Positions 1 through 6,613 of a stretch of 7,974 bases of DNA are shown in pieces. A program made the position numbers and the translations under genes. The stretch spans positions 1 to 7,974 of the forward strand of contig CAINMG010000025.1 in assembly GCA_903850725.1 (NCBI GenBank). The letters run 5' to 3'. Source of the stretch: Candidatus Staskawiczbacteria bacterium (GTDB taxonomy: Bacteria > Patescibacteriota > Minisyncoccia > Minisyncoccales > Staskawiczbacteraceae). Within the stretch, counting starts at the first letter, position 1. Every line of letters begins with the position of its first letter. The notes below the pieces were generated by a model. That model did no database searches. It was not told the DNA's origin and saw only the letters and a program-made list of their open reading frames with translations.

Positions 1-46
1 AATCAAAACCCAAATCTCCACTTTCATCTAAATATAAATACCACAT
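1..46 (-). CDS. DUF3800-domain protein, N-terminal start only (partial)
   Basis: An ATG at 44-46 opens a frame that runs off the left edge and gives MWYLYLDESGDLGFD. An aromatic/hydrophobic strand followed by LDESG(D/N)xGF is the typical N-terminus of DUF3800 proteins, a family thought to have an RNase H-like fold, in which the first Asp is a candidate metal ligand. Only 15 residues are visible, so the call rests on this motif alone. The start lies 24 bases after the stop of the broken RhuM gene on the same strand. No Shine-Dalgarno sequence is present, as elsewhere in the window. The function of DUF3800 proteins is unsettled; they are common in accessory and defence-like regions. Confidence 0.55.
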   Translation of the reverse strand, partial: MWYLYLDESGDLGFD

Positions 47-70
47 TTTTTTATTAATTTATTTTCTTTT

Positions 71-699
71 TTAAATAAATTTATTTTCATTTTTTTCTAA
101 AAACTTTTTTACTTCCTTATCAAAATCAGAAACATAATTTTTGTCTTGCTCATTTTTGTATATCAAATATTCTTTATTGGCTTTTTCTTCAGCTTCAATC
201 GCACTCACCTTACCTGCATTTTTCAAAACTCCTTTTCCCAAAAGAACTAAATACTCATCTAACTTTCCAATCCAATTTTTCATAGTCATAGTTTTTTCAC
301 TCTTAGCCTGAATTTCTGCAAATGATAAATATGCATCCACAATTCTGTTAAGCATTTCAAGTTCTTTCTCATTTAAATAATTTTTTGCAATATAAATACA
401 GAATTAACTCGATAACCAACTGCAATAATTGTTTCCAATCCGTACATTTTGGTTTTATATTTTTTGCCATCTTTAGCAGTTATTAAGAATTCCTTAATAA
501 CTGAATTTTCCTGTTGTTCATTTGTTTTAAAAATGTTTTTAAGATGCATATTTATGTTTGCAACTGTTGTGTCAAATAACTCTGCCATTATTTTTTGAGT
601 TAGCCAAACATTTTCATGCTCAAATCTAACCTCAACACGAGTTTTCCCATCTTCAGTTTGATAAATAATAATTTGCGATTTTAAATTATCTTCTGTCAT
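71..699 (-). pseudogene. RhuM-family protein, broken by internal deletion plus frame change
   Basis: Two fragments of one RhuM-family (virulence RhuM / DNA-binding-like) protein lie end to end in different frames. The N-terminal part (start 699, stop 373) has the family opening IIYQTEDGKTRVEVRFE, the helix-turn-helix-like WLTQKIMAELF and the conserved run up to IIAVGYRVNS. It then leaves the family sequence for eight unrelated residues. In the other frame, from about 397, IYIAKNYLNEKELEMLNR begins and continues through FAEIQA and MTMKNWIGKLDEYL to the stop at 71; this is the family C-terminus. From memory of the family, GYRVxS should be followed by RGTQFRxWAT and roughly 120 residues before IAKNYL. 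Those are absent, so a central deletion is inferred rather than a simple frameshift. The rejoined length is about 208 residues, against about 320-340 usually. The gene follows the CaCA exchanger by 33 bases. Confidence 0.8.
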
Positions 700-732
700 A
701 ATTTTATTTATTTATTATATCACATTCAAAAA

Positions 733-1701
733 TCAAAACCATAAATGTGGGCGGAAAACTTCGGTGATTAAAAATATAATATAAATTGAAAGCAAAACTA
801 AACCTTCTTTTTTGGTAAAACTTTTACCTCGACGAATTATTATCAAGAAAAATATTGAAGCAAAAATTAAAAATACTCTTGCGATTAAAAATGGTGAAAA
901 ATCTTTGATTTCAAAAGGAGCAACCAATGCCACAATCCCCAATACCAATGTAGCGCACACAATTATTGATCCCATCAGGTCCCCAAGTACCATCCAACCC
1001 TGACCTTTTCTTGCAGATATTATAGAAAAATATGTTTCTGGAAAACAATTTCCAATACCTACTATCAAAATTCCAACCAATGACAATGAAATACCTAAGT
1101 TTTCTGAAAAATATTTTACAGAACCAACAATCCATTGAGAAATAAATAATAGTAAACCCAAAAGAAAAATAATTTTAACAATATTTACAGCAAAATTTTT
1201 AAAATCTGCAATTGGCTTTTTACTAGACTTGCTATAAACTTTCTTAAACCTATCTTCTTTTGAAAATAACCAAACACTATATATAATGAAAGCAAAAATT
1301 AAAACAACACCATCTATTCTATCCAAGCTTCCATCAAGAATCAAAAGAAGTGGCAAAAGCGCAATCACTGATGTAAAAACAGCGGTTCCTTGTACCATTT
1401 TACTATCGGTTTTTATATCTTTTGGAGCAAATAATACTGCCACAGCAGCAACAATAGTTAAATCCACCAAATTGCCTCCCAAAATATCTCCCAAGGCAAC
1501 CTCTGGCATTCCTCGTAAGGCAGCGCCCAAATCTACAAACAAATTTGGTAACGATGCTGCAAAAGCCATTACAAAAAAAGCTACAATAAATTCTCGCCAA
1601 TTCAAATACTTGGCAATCTCAACAAGTGTTTTTACCAAATGCCCGCTTAGCCATGAAAGTATAAAACACGAAACTAAAAATAATAAAATTTCTATAAACA
1701 T
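733..1701 (-). CDS. CaCA-family cation exchanger (sodium/calcium exchanger-like membrane protein)
   Basis: A 322-residue integral membrane protein with about 10 hydrophobic segments split by a basic cytoplasmic loop near residues 147-168 (SKEDRFKKVYSKSSKKP). This is the two-fold layout of CaCA exchangers. Alpha-1 repeat: AASLPNLFVDLGAALRGMPE followed by VALGDILGGNLVD (about 48-80). Alpha-2 repeat: GIGNCFPETYFSIISARKG followed by LGDLMGSII (about 215-247). The family exchanges Na+ or H+ for Ca2+ or related cations across the inner membrane. Two positions that are acidic in well-studied members look altered. The alpha-1 motif reads SLPN (Asn53) where SLPE is usual, and the alpha-2 GS-Asp/Asn position is Ile246; Asn77 and Glu222 are kept. 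The substrate may therefore differ from Ca2+. The start is 11 bases after the permease stop, suggesting co-transcription. Family call firm, ion specificity open. Confidence 0.85.
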   Translation of the reverse strand: MFIEILLFLVSCFILSWLSGHLVKTLVEIAKYLNWREFIVAFFVMAFAASLPNLFVDLGAALRGMPEVALGDILGGNLVDLTIVAAVAVLFAPKDIKTDSKMVQGTAVFTSVIALLPLLLILDGSLDRIDGVVLIFAFIIYSVWLFSKEDRFKKVYSKSSKKPIADFKNFAVNIVKIIFLLGLLLFISQWIVGSVKYFSENLGISLSLVGILIVGIGNCFPETYFSIISARKGQGWMVLGDLMGSIIVCATLVLGIVALVAPFEIKDFSPFLIARVFLIFASIFFLIIIRRGKSFTKKEGLVLLSIYIIFLITEVFRPHLWF

Positions 1702-1712
1702 AAGATTAAAAT

Positions 1713-2840
1713 CTACTTAATAAAATAAACTATTTCATAAATTATACCAAGTAAAAATACTATTGACAATGGATAAATTAAATATTTTTTGCCTCCGATT
1801 TTTCTGTACATCAGTAAAATCATAATTCCATCTATGCCAAGCAAAACTCCACCCACAAAAGATATCATTCCTATAAAAGAATTAAGCCCCAATAAAAATA
1901 AAATCATTGGAGTGAAACACGCAATAATAACTGCTTGTTTTTCTTTTATACCTAGATCAAAAGTAAGAATTCTTTTTAAACTTAAACCATGGGTTATAAA
2001 AGCAGAAAATGTTATAACCACACCCATCAAAAGCGATATAAGTACCACACCATTACCCAAATAATCATTAAGCCCAGTTAAAGCAGATTCTGTAGTATTA
2101 CTTCCAGTGATTCCAAGAACAATTAGAGTAAAAATGATAAAAAATATTGCCGGAATTAGTGTAGAAAAAATAATTACTCTTTTAAGTGATTTCTTGTTTC
2201 CTCTTAGCATTTCTTCTGCCTCGGGAATCAAACCAACTCCCCATAAAGAAAAAACAATAGCTCCATAGGGAAGAAAAAAATCCCAAACCCCAAGTCCCAA
2301 ATTACAAATAAAAATATTTTCTAATGAAAATACCGGCAAACCCTTAATAAATACTAAAATAAACGAAACAAACAAAAATATTAAAGCAACAAATTCAAAT
2401 TTAGAAATTGCAGAAATCCCAAGATAAACAATTATTGTAGCTAATAAAAAATAAATAAGAGTATACAAAAATTGATTCTGCCCGAGCAAAGGAGATAGCA
2501 ATGAATTCAAAAACTGTCCGCCCACAATTAAATATACCAAAAGCACTCCAAAATATCCCAATATTACAGAGGCAAAAGAAAATAATTGAGGAATTCTACC
2601 TAAATAAAACCCCACAAAACCAGGAAATCTTTTATAATCTGGCGTTCTTAAACTTATCTCTCCAAAAATTAAATGAATTATCAAAATAAGACCTGTTAAG
2701 ATAACAAAATATGCTAGCATCACCAAAATGCCAACTTTATTTGCAATATATGGCAAGGAAAAAAAGCCTACTCCAATAATTGATCCTGAGATTGTAGAAA
2801 TAGGAAAAATATAATTTTTAAATAATTTTTTATAATCCAT
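1713..2840 (-). CDS. Amino-acid permease of the APC superfamily (aromatic amino-acid/Trp-Tyr permease-like)
   Basis: A 375-residue protein with about 11 predicted membrane segments. TM1 carries GSIIGVGFFSLPY (residues 19-31), the glycine-rich broken-helix motif of LeuT-fold amino-acid transporters. The TM6 region (about 190-222) reads PYGAIVFSLWGVGLIPEAEE then MLRGNKKSLKRVI. The PE(A/V) followed by a basic LKR(A/V)I stretch is typical of the hydroxy/aromatic amino-acid and AAAP-like branch. The likely role is ion-coupled amino-acid uptake across the cytoplasmic membrane, useful to a host-dependent organism with few biosynthetic pathways (inference). The ATG at 2840 is the natural start because the TM1 motif follows at the usual distance. 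It is probably co-transcribed with the exchanger downstream, and lies 106 bases after the tRNA gene. Substrate cannot be told from sequence alone. Confidence 0.8.
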   Translation of the reverse strand: MDYKKLFKNYIFPISTISGSIIGVGFFSLPYIANKVGILVMLAYFVILTGLILIIHLIFGEISLRTPDYKRFPGFVGFYLGRIPQLFSFASVILGYFGVLLVYLIVGGQFLNSLLSPLLGQNQFLYTLIYFLLATIIVYLGISAISKFEFVALIFLFVSFILVFIKGLPVFSLENIFICNLGLGVWDFFLPYGAIVFSLWGVGLIPEAEEMLRGNKKSLKRVIIFSTLIPAIFFIIFTLIVLGITGSNTTESALTGLNDYLGNGVVLISLLMGVVITFSAFITHGLSLKRILTFDLGIKEKQAVIIACFTPMILFLLGLNSFIGMISFVGGVLLGIDGIMILLMYRKIGGKKYLIYPLSIVFLLGIIYEIVYFIK

Positions 2841-2855
2841 TAGATATTTATTGGC

Positions 2856-2914
2856 GGCCCCATCGGGATTTGCCAGCCCTAGGCTGGTCCGCCTTGGGCG
2901 GAAACCCTATGGTG
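2856..2914. repeat. GC-rich branched palindromic element between tRNA-Glu and the permease
   Basis: An island of high GC in AT-rich surroundings. It contains two adjacent perfect 6-bp hairpins: CCAGCC/GGCTGG with loop CTA (2873-2887) and TCCGCC/GGCGGA with loop TTG (2888-2902). An imperfect outer stem pairs 2858-2871 with 2902-2914, with two mismatches and one bulge, so the whole can fold as a three-way branched structure. No T-run follows on either strand, so it is not a standard terminator. Its first ten bases (2856-2865, GGCCCCATCG) equal the 5' end of the tRNA-Glu in opposite orientation. It could be a small repetitive element or a structured spacer; copies elsewhere in the genome would decide. 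Confidence 0.55.
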
Positions 2915-2918
2915 AATT

Positions 2919-2945
2919 ATGTTTTGTATAGCATACATAAAACAT
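2919..2945 (-). other. Hairpin directly after the tRNA 3' end
   Basis: The arms ATGTTTT and GTAT pair with ATAC and AAAACAT around a 3-nt loop, with a 2-nt bulge: 11 base pairs in all. In the minus-strand transcript the hairpin starts two bases past the tRNA discriminator. No U-run follows, so termination is doubtful; a tRNA 3'-trailer processing structure is an alternative. Confidence 0.4.
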
Positions 2946-2946
2946 G

Positions 2947-3021
2947 CGACCCCAACCAGATTTGAACTGGTGTTTTATGGATGAGAACCATATGTCCTAG
3001 ACCAGGCTAGACGATGGGGCC
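2947..3021 (-). tRNA. tRNA-Glu, anticodon CTC
   Basis: The minus strand folds into a complete 75-nt cloverleaf. The acceptor stem GGCCCCA/TGGGGTC gives 7 pairs, one of them G-U. The D stem GTCT/GGAC encloses a loop with GG. The anticodon stem TATGG/CCATA is perfect, with loop TTCTCAT, so bases 34-36 are CTC and read GAG codons. The variable loop is 4 nt. The T stem ACCAG/CTGGT encloses TTCAAAT. The discriminator is G. The bases after it are CAT, so CCA is not encoded and must be added post-transcriptionally. The gene stands alone, 35 bases after the Mur-like gene's stop codon. A second tRNA-Glu with TTC is expected elsewhere in the genome, since CTC reads only GAG. Confidence 0.93.
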
Positions 3022-3030
3022 ATTGGATTA

Positions 3031-3059
3031 TTTTTATCACAAAATTACTGTTTTGTCTA
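3031..3059 (-). promoter_or_regulatory. Likely promoter of tRNA-Glu
   Basis: The minus strand reads TAGACA (3054-3059), a 17-bp spacer, then TAAAAA (3031-3036), ending 9 bases before the tRNA 5' end. The -35 matches consensus at 5 of 6 positions and the -10 at 4 of 6. The -35 overlaps the TAG stop of the upstream Mur-like gene. In AT-rich DNA such matches arise by chance, so this is moderate support only. Confidence 0.35.
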
Positions 3060-3500
3060 ACCTTTAAGATTCTCCGAAATCTCAACTATATTCATTCCCA
3101 AATATACTCCAACACAAATTGCAGAAAAAATAGCATATATTTCATCTGCATTATTTGTAGAATTCTCATTTTTGAGCCAAATAGGGACAGAACTTCCTTT
3201 AAAATTTAATTTAAAATTTATTTCTTCTTCTGTAATGTTTACATCACTAGCTCTAAAATTTGCATTTTCATTAAAACCAAAATCAGTTTTTTTGTGCTCC
3301 ATATCTTTAATAAAATTTTTAAACTCTACTGAATCTGAATTATAAATAATAAAATCTTGATTATCTATAAAATTTTTAGAATCTAAATCCTTTGAACTTA
3401 AAATCAAAATTTCTGGGATATTTTTCACATTCAAAACTTTCATAATCAAATTATTAATTCTCTCTTTTGACTGATCGCATAAAATTATTATTTTTGTCAT
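3057..3500 (-). CDS. Truncated Mur ligase-like protein (central-domain remnant, no ATP-binding loop)
   Basis: The start chosen is the ATG at 3498-3500, which overlaps the ftsI TGA stop as ATGA, a classic coupling signal; it gives 147 residues. An ATG 27 bases further upstream, inside ftsI, is also possible but less natural. Residues 50-147 resemble the late part of a Mur ligase (MurE/MurF-type) central domain. FIIYNSD (51-56) sits where the family has a buried strand ending in NxD. DFGFNENANFRASDV (73-87) matches the FGxxxxAdxrAxnI strand. YAIFSAICVGVYLGMNIVEI (122-141) matches the NxxxAiAvAxxLGI helix that closes the central domain. Missing are the N-terminal UDP-binding domain, the GxxGKT/S phosphate loop and the C-terminal amino-acid-binding domain, so catalysis is not expected. 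It could be a degraded gene or a binding partner of the cell-wall machinery (inference). The operon apparently ends here; no mraY, ftsW or murG follows. Confidence 0.6.
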   Translation of the reverse strand: MTKIIILCDQSKERINNLIMKVLNVKNIPEILILSSKDLDSKNFIDNQDFIIYNSDSVEFKNFIKDMEHKKTDFGFNENANFRASDVNITEEEINFKLNFKGSSVPIWLKNENSTNNADEIYAIFSAICVGVYLGMNIVEISENLKG

Positions 3501-5194
3501 TTTGTGTAGTCTGGCGGAATTTGCCAATAATTTAATATATATTCTGCTAACTTTTTAAAAATTGGCGTAGCTGAAATGCTAGACATTGGCACCTTAGGAT
3601 TATCTAACTTGACCAATATTAAGAACTGAGGGTTTAGAGCTGGAGCAAAACCAATAAAACTCTGTACAGTTCTATCAGAATAATATCCTCTGCCATTTGT
3701 TACAGGCACTTGAGCTGTTCCAGTTTTACCAGCAATATAATATCCAGGCACTTTTGAGCCTTTACCAAAACCATTGTCTACTGCACTAATTAACATAGTT
3801 GTTACCTCAGTAGCTGTTTCTTTAGAAAATACTTGATTACCTGAATCTGGACTTGTTATCTTTTCCAAATTATTACTTACAATTTTTTCCAATATATATG
3901 GCTTAACCAACTTTCCTCCATTGGCTATTGTGGAAAATGCCGATACTAATTGCAAAGGCGTCATTTCAATGCCCTGCCCAAAACTGGAGGTAGCTAAATT
4001 AATTTCTCTTTTTTGCTTCAAAATATTATTTTCTGAATTTACCTCACCCTGTAAATCAATTTCTGTTTTACCAAAAAAACCAAAGCTCTCTAAATATTTC
4101 AAATAAACATCGCTTTCAACGGATTTCTCTGCAAAAACAGCTCCTGTATTTATAGATTTTTCCAAAACCCCGGTCATTGTCTGAAGGCCATACTTTTTTC
4201 TATCATAATTATATATTGTATCTGGGCCAATATTTAAAAATCCAAAATCAGTATAGGTTGTATTTGCATTTATTTTACCTTCATTGATTGCAACTGCAAT
4301 TGTCAAAGGTTTCTGTACTGATCCTGGCTCAAATATTTTTTGTACGCAAGAATTTTGAAAAATTTCCATACTAGTTTCTTTCCCATAAAAATTTAAATCA
4401 AATGATGGAAAATTTGCCATTGCCAAAATTCTGCCAGAATCAGGCTTTATTACAATTATCTGACCTGCGTCAATATCAAGATTTTTCTTAGCTTCAGCTA
4501 ACAAATATTCTGCTTGAAATTGAATATTATAATCTAATGTTAGATATATATCTGATCCATCTAAACTCAATACGCCATCTTGACCAATAGAATTTAAGCC
4601 AGTTTTTTTCTCCTTGATACCTTTTCTACCAGTTAAGATATCATTATAATACCCTTCAATTCCATATTGACCCAGCCCATCTTTATTCACAAACCCAATC
4701 ACATGTGCCGAAAGTTCGCCTTGCGGATAATATCTTGATGTTTCAAAATCTAAAACCAAACCCTCCAAATCAAGCTCCTTTAACTTATTTTTTTCATTTT
4801 CAGATAGATTCTTTTTAATTATCGTATAGCCTTGTTTGTTTTCTATTTTAGAAAACACAAATTCTGTATTCACACTAATTATCTCACTTACTTTTTTTGA
4901 AAAAATCTTTTTATCTACAATATTTTCTGGTCCAGCAGAAAGTATCCACAAGTCCTTATTTATAGCCAAACTCTTTACATCCCCAGAGCCCGACTCGCCT
5001 TTACTTTCTTGGCTATTTTGAAAATATATTTGTCCACGCTTGCCCTGCACCTCAGAAAACCCTGCTTGCTGTCCCAATGCCTGCGATTGATAAAACTTAT
5101 GATTAATTATTTGTAAAAAAAATAAACGTCCTATTACAATTGACGCAAATATAAAAAATATTATTAAAATTGTATTAACTCTCCAGTTTCTCAT
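3497..5194 (-). CDS. ftsI: Penicillin-binding protein 2/FtsI-type septal peptidoglycan transpeptidase
   Basis: A 565-residue class B penicillin-binding protein that cross-links septal peptidoglycan at the cytoplasmic membrane. It has a short basic N-terminus, one membrane segment (about 8-30), and a dimerisation (pedestal) domain from about 40 that contains KRGQIYF and GLGQYGIEGYYNDILTGRKG (173-192). The transpeptidase domain runs from about 245. All three catalytic motifs are intact: SxxK as SVQK (Ser292 nucleophile, Lys295), SxN as SIN (347-349), and KTG at 490-492 in AGKTGTAQVP. A Ser/Gly/Glu-rich loop (about 60-73) lengthens the N-terminal domain slightly. The length fits the family. The start is 11 bases after the FtsL-like stop, and the TGA stop overlaps the next ATG, so it is co-translated with its neighbours. 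Beta-lactams would be the expected inhibitors of the family. Confidence 0.95.
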   Translation of the reverse strand: MRNWRVNTILIIFFIFASIVIGRLFFLQIINHKFYQSQALGQQAGFSEVQGKRGQIYFQNSQESKGESGSGDVKSLAINKDLWILSAGPENIVDKKIFSKKVSEIISVNTEFVFSKIENKQGYTIIKKNLSENEKNKLKELDLEGLVLDFETSRYYPQGELSAHVIGFVNKDGLGQYGIEGYYNDILTGRKGIKEKKTGLNSIGQDGVLSLDGSDIYLTLDYNIQFQAEYLLAEAKKNLDIDAGQIIVIKPDSGRILAMANFPSFDLNFYGKETSMEIFQNSCVQKIFEPGSVQKPLTIAVAINEGKINANTTYTDFGFLNIGPDTIYNYDRKKYGLQTMTGVLEKSINTGAVFAEKSVESDVYLKYLESFGFFGKTEIDLQGEVNSENNILKQKREINLATSSFGQGIEMTPLQLVSAFSTIANGGKLVKPYILEKIVSNNLEKITSPDSGNQVFSKETATEVTTMLISAVDNGFGKGSKVPGYYIAGKTGTAQVPVTNGRGYYSDRTVQSFIGFAPALNPQFLILVKLDNPKVPMSSISATPIFKKLAEYILNYWQIPPDYTK

Positions 5195-5205
5195 AAAATC
5201 ATATA

Positions 5206-5562
5206 TTATTTAGCTCTAACTAATTCGCCACTCACAACTTGAATATATTTGACTTCTTTTGTTTTTTCAAAACTTAACTCTTTTGCTTTCTCTTGCATAC
5301 TTCCCAAAAATCCAATCTCAGCAAAATTTGTTTCTAATCCTGCATTTTCTTGTGACAATAATGCTATATCTTTTTGATAATTTTTTATAAGATATGCACC
5401 TTTAGTTAATTCATTAACACCAAAAACATAAAAAATCAATGACAAAAATAATACCGACACCATTGCAAAAAATCCAATTATATATAATCTTTTCCAGTTA
5501 ATTTCTGGCATTGCCAAAGAGATTGTTTTTACTTTTGATAATGAATAAGCTAAAGTTGTCAT
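5206..5562 (-). CDS. FtsL/DivIC-like small bitopic cell-division protein
   Basis: A 118-residue protein with a cytoplasmic N-terminal tail (1-25), one strong membrane segment (about 26-48, YIIGFFAMVSVLFLSLIFYV) and a charged extracytoplasmic part. The part at about 50-82 looks like a short coiled coil (ELTKGAYLIKNYQKDIALLS then QENAGLETNF). The C-terminus EVKYIQVVSGELVRAK resembles the short beta strand that ends FtsL/FtsB-type proteins. Primary sequence is poorly conserved in this family, so the call depends on architecture and on its place between rsmH and ftsI, the standard ftsL position. FtsL forms a subcomplex with FtsB/DivIC that activates FtsWI. The symbol is left empty because FtsL and FtsB-like proteins cannot be told apart here. 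Confidence 0.7.
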   Translation of the reverse strand: MTTLAYSLSKVKTISLAMPEINWKRLYIIGFFAMVSVLFLSLIFYVFGVNELTKGAYLIKNYQKDIALLSQENAGLETNFAEIGFLGSMQEKAKELSFEKTKEVKYIQVVSGELVRAK

Positions 5563-5577
5563 ATTTTTGCGAAAATG

Positions 5578-5656
5578 AGCGAGGCAATAAACTTTTTCGA
5601 GGAGAGGGTGCCCCGTAGAGAGGCTCTCCCCGCAGAAAAAGTCTATTGCCGAGCGA
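5578..5656. repeat. Structured palindromic repeat, copy 1 (between rsmH and the ftsL-like gene)
   Basis: It fills most of the 109-base gap. The 16-nt arms GGCAATAAACTTTTTC (5583-5598) and GAAAAAGTCTATTGCC (5635-5650) are complementary except A5590/C5643, which becomes a U-G pair in the minus-strand RNA. An inner helix GGAGAG/CTCTCC (5601-5606 with 5624-5629) encloses the core TGCCCCGTAGAGAG (5609-5622). AGCGA occurs on both flanks (5578-5582, 5652-5656). The core, the flanks and the overall architecture recur in copy 2, upstream of rsmH. No U-run follows, so it is not an ordinary terminator. Confidence 0.8.
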
Positions 5657-5671
5657 ATTTGTTTGAAAAAA

Positions 5672-6601
5672 TTATAATTTGATAATTGCTCTTAATTTTG
5701 CTGATCTAGCACGAGGATTTGCCATTAATTCTTCGTCCCCTGCTATAATCGGCTTTTTAGTTAATATTTTTACTGTTCCCTTTTCTACTTCTTGTTTAAA
5801 ATAATTTTTGACAATTCTGTCTTCTAAAGAATGGAAAGAAATTATTACCAATCTTCCATTTTTTTCTAAAACCGAAAGTGCTTGTGGTAGAATTTTCTCT
5901 AAATTATCCAACTCGCCATTTACTGCAATCCTTAAAGCCTGAAAAGTTCTTGCTCCGATTCGACCAAAAGGTCGAATCGCGAGTCCTCGACCCCTAAAAG
6001 GGGTCGGGATCGCACCCCGATATCTTGGCAAAACAGCTCTTTCAATTATTCTCACTAAGTCAAAAGTTGTCTTTATTTCTTTTATTTTTCTCTCTTCCAC
6101 TATTTTACGTGCGATTTGTTTTGCAAACTTTTCCTCACCAAACTCAGTTAATATTTTCTCAATCTCATCTTGCGAATATTCGTTCACAATAGTGGTAGCT
6201 GTAAGTTCATTTTGAATTTTGGTGGTATATCTCATGTCCAGGTCCTCATCTTTTAAAAATGAAAAACCTTTTGTAGATTCTTCTATTTGAAAAGATGAAA
6301 ATCCAACATCAGCTAAAATACCATTTATATTTGTAAAATTATTATTTTCGATAATTTCTTTTAAATTTGCATAACTATCATTTACCAAAACTAATCTCTC
6401 GCCAAATACTTCCTTTAAAGCTTTGCAATTCTCAATTTGTTTTGCATCCAAATCAATTCCCAAGACTTTTCCTAATGGCGCTATTTTTTCTAAAATTAAT
6501 TTTGTGTGCCCGCCTTGGCCAATAGTGCAATCAACAAAATTTTCATTTGGCTTTGCCTCAAGATATTCTATTACTTCTTTTGGTAAAACAGGTATATGCA
6601 T
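5672..6601 (-). CDS. rsmH: 16S rRNA (cytosine(1402)-N(4))-methyltransferase RsmH, with a palindrome-encoded insertion
   Basis: RsmH methylates N4 of C1402 in the 16S rRNA decoding site using S-adenosylmethionine. I take the ATG at 6599-6601 as the start, giving MHIPVLPKEVIEYL, the family's usual opening, and 309 residues. The upstream in-frame ATG at 6640 would add 13 residues encoded by the flanking repeat. Motifs: SAM-binding VDCTIGQGGHT (24-33), GIDLD (48-52), ADVGFSSFQIE...GFSF...LDMRY (97-125), RTFQALRIAVNGEL (218-231), VIISFHSLEDRIVK (252-265), and the C-terminal NPRARSAKLRAI. Between RYR and RTFQ, residues about 196-217 are 22 long where the family has about 8, usually ending HPAT. The extra stretch (GAIPTPFRGRGLAIRPFG) is encoded by two DNA palindromes, and the HPAT motif is lost. 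Everything else looks intact. Repeat copies occupy both flanking gaps. Confidence 0.95.
   Translation of the reverse strand: MHIPVLPKEVIEYLEAKPNENFVDCTIGQGGHTKLILEKIAPLGKVLGIDLDAKQIENCKALKEVFGERLVLVNDSYANLKEIIENNNFTNINGILADVGFSSFQIEESTKGFSFLKDEDLDMRYTTKIQNELTATTIVNEYSQDEIEKILTEFGEEKFAKQIARKIVEERKIKEIKTTFDLVRIIERAVLPRYRGAIPTPFRGRGLAIRPFGRIGARTFQALRIAVNGELDNLEKILPQALSVLEKNGRLVIISFHSLEDRIVKNYFKQEVEKGTVKILTKKPIIAGDEELMANPRARSAKLRAIIKL
5956..6013. repeat. Palindromic element inserted in frame inside rsmH
   Basis: Two adjoining hairpins. The first has perfect 10-bp arms CGATTCGACC and GGTCGAATCG (5956-5965, 5970-5979) with an AAAA loop. The second pairs GCGAGTCCTCGACCCC (5979-5994) with GGGGTCGGGATCGC (6000-6013): 14 pairs with two single-base bulges around a TAAAA loop. 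The GC content is well above that of the surrounding gene. The element keeps the reading frame and adds roughly 14 or more residues to RsmH just before RTFQALRI. It is different in sequence from the repeats flanking the gene. The behaviour recalls Rickettsia palindromic elements; no relationship to them is claimed. Confidence 0.75.
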
Positions 6602-6613
6602 TTTAAATATATA

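Noticed and set aside
1286..1720. A 144-codon plus-strand open frame opposite the exchanger gene, and shorter plus-strand frames elsewhere
   Set aside because: They are antisense to well-supported minus-strand genes, have no recognisable domain, and their composition mirrors the opposite strand.
2947..3021. Reading the tRNA as Arg(TCT)
   Set aside because: With the perfect TATGG/CCATA stem the 7-nt loop is TTCTCAT, which places CTC at positions 34-36; TCT would require shifting the loop by one.
3039..3056. Hairpin ACAAAA/TTTTGT directly after the Mur-like stop codon as a terminator
   Set aside because: Only six A/T-rich pairs with no U-run behind it in the minus-strand transcript; it also lies within the proposed tRNA promoter.
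3497..3499. Reassigned TGA codon (glycine), as in some CPR lineages
   Set aside because: ftsI ends at TGA right after its expected C-terminus, in an ATGA overlap with the next gene; other genes end in TAA or TAG with no internal TGA.
3501..3527. A start for the Mur-like gene 27 bases inside ftsI
   Set aside because: The ATGA overlap at 3497-3500 is the more natural coupled start; the extra nine residues (MANSARLHK) add nothing family-like.
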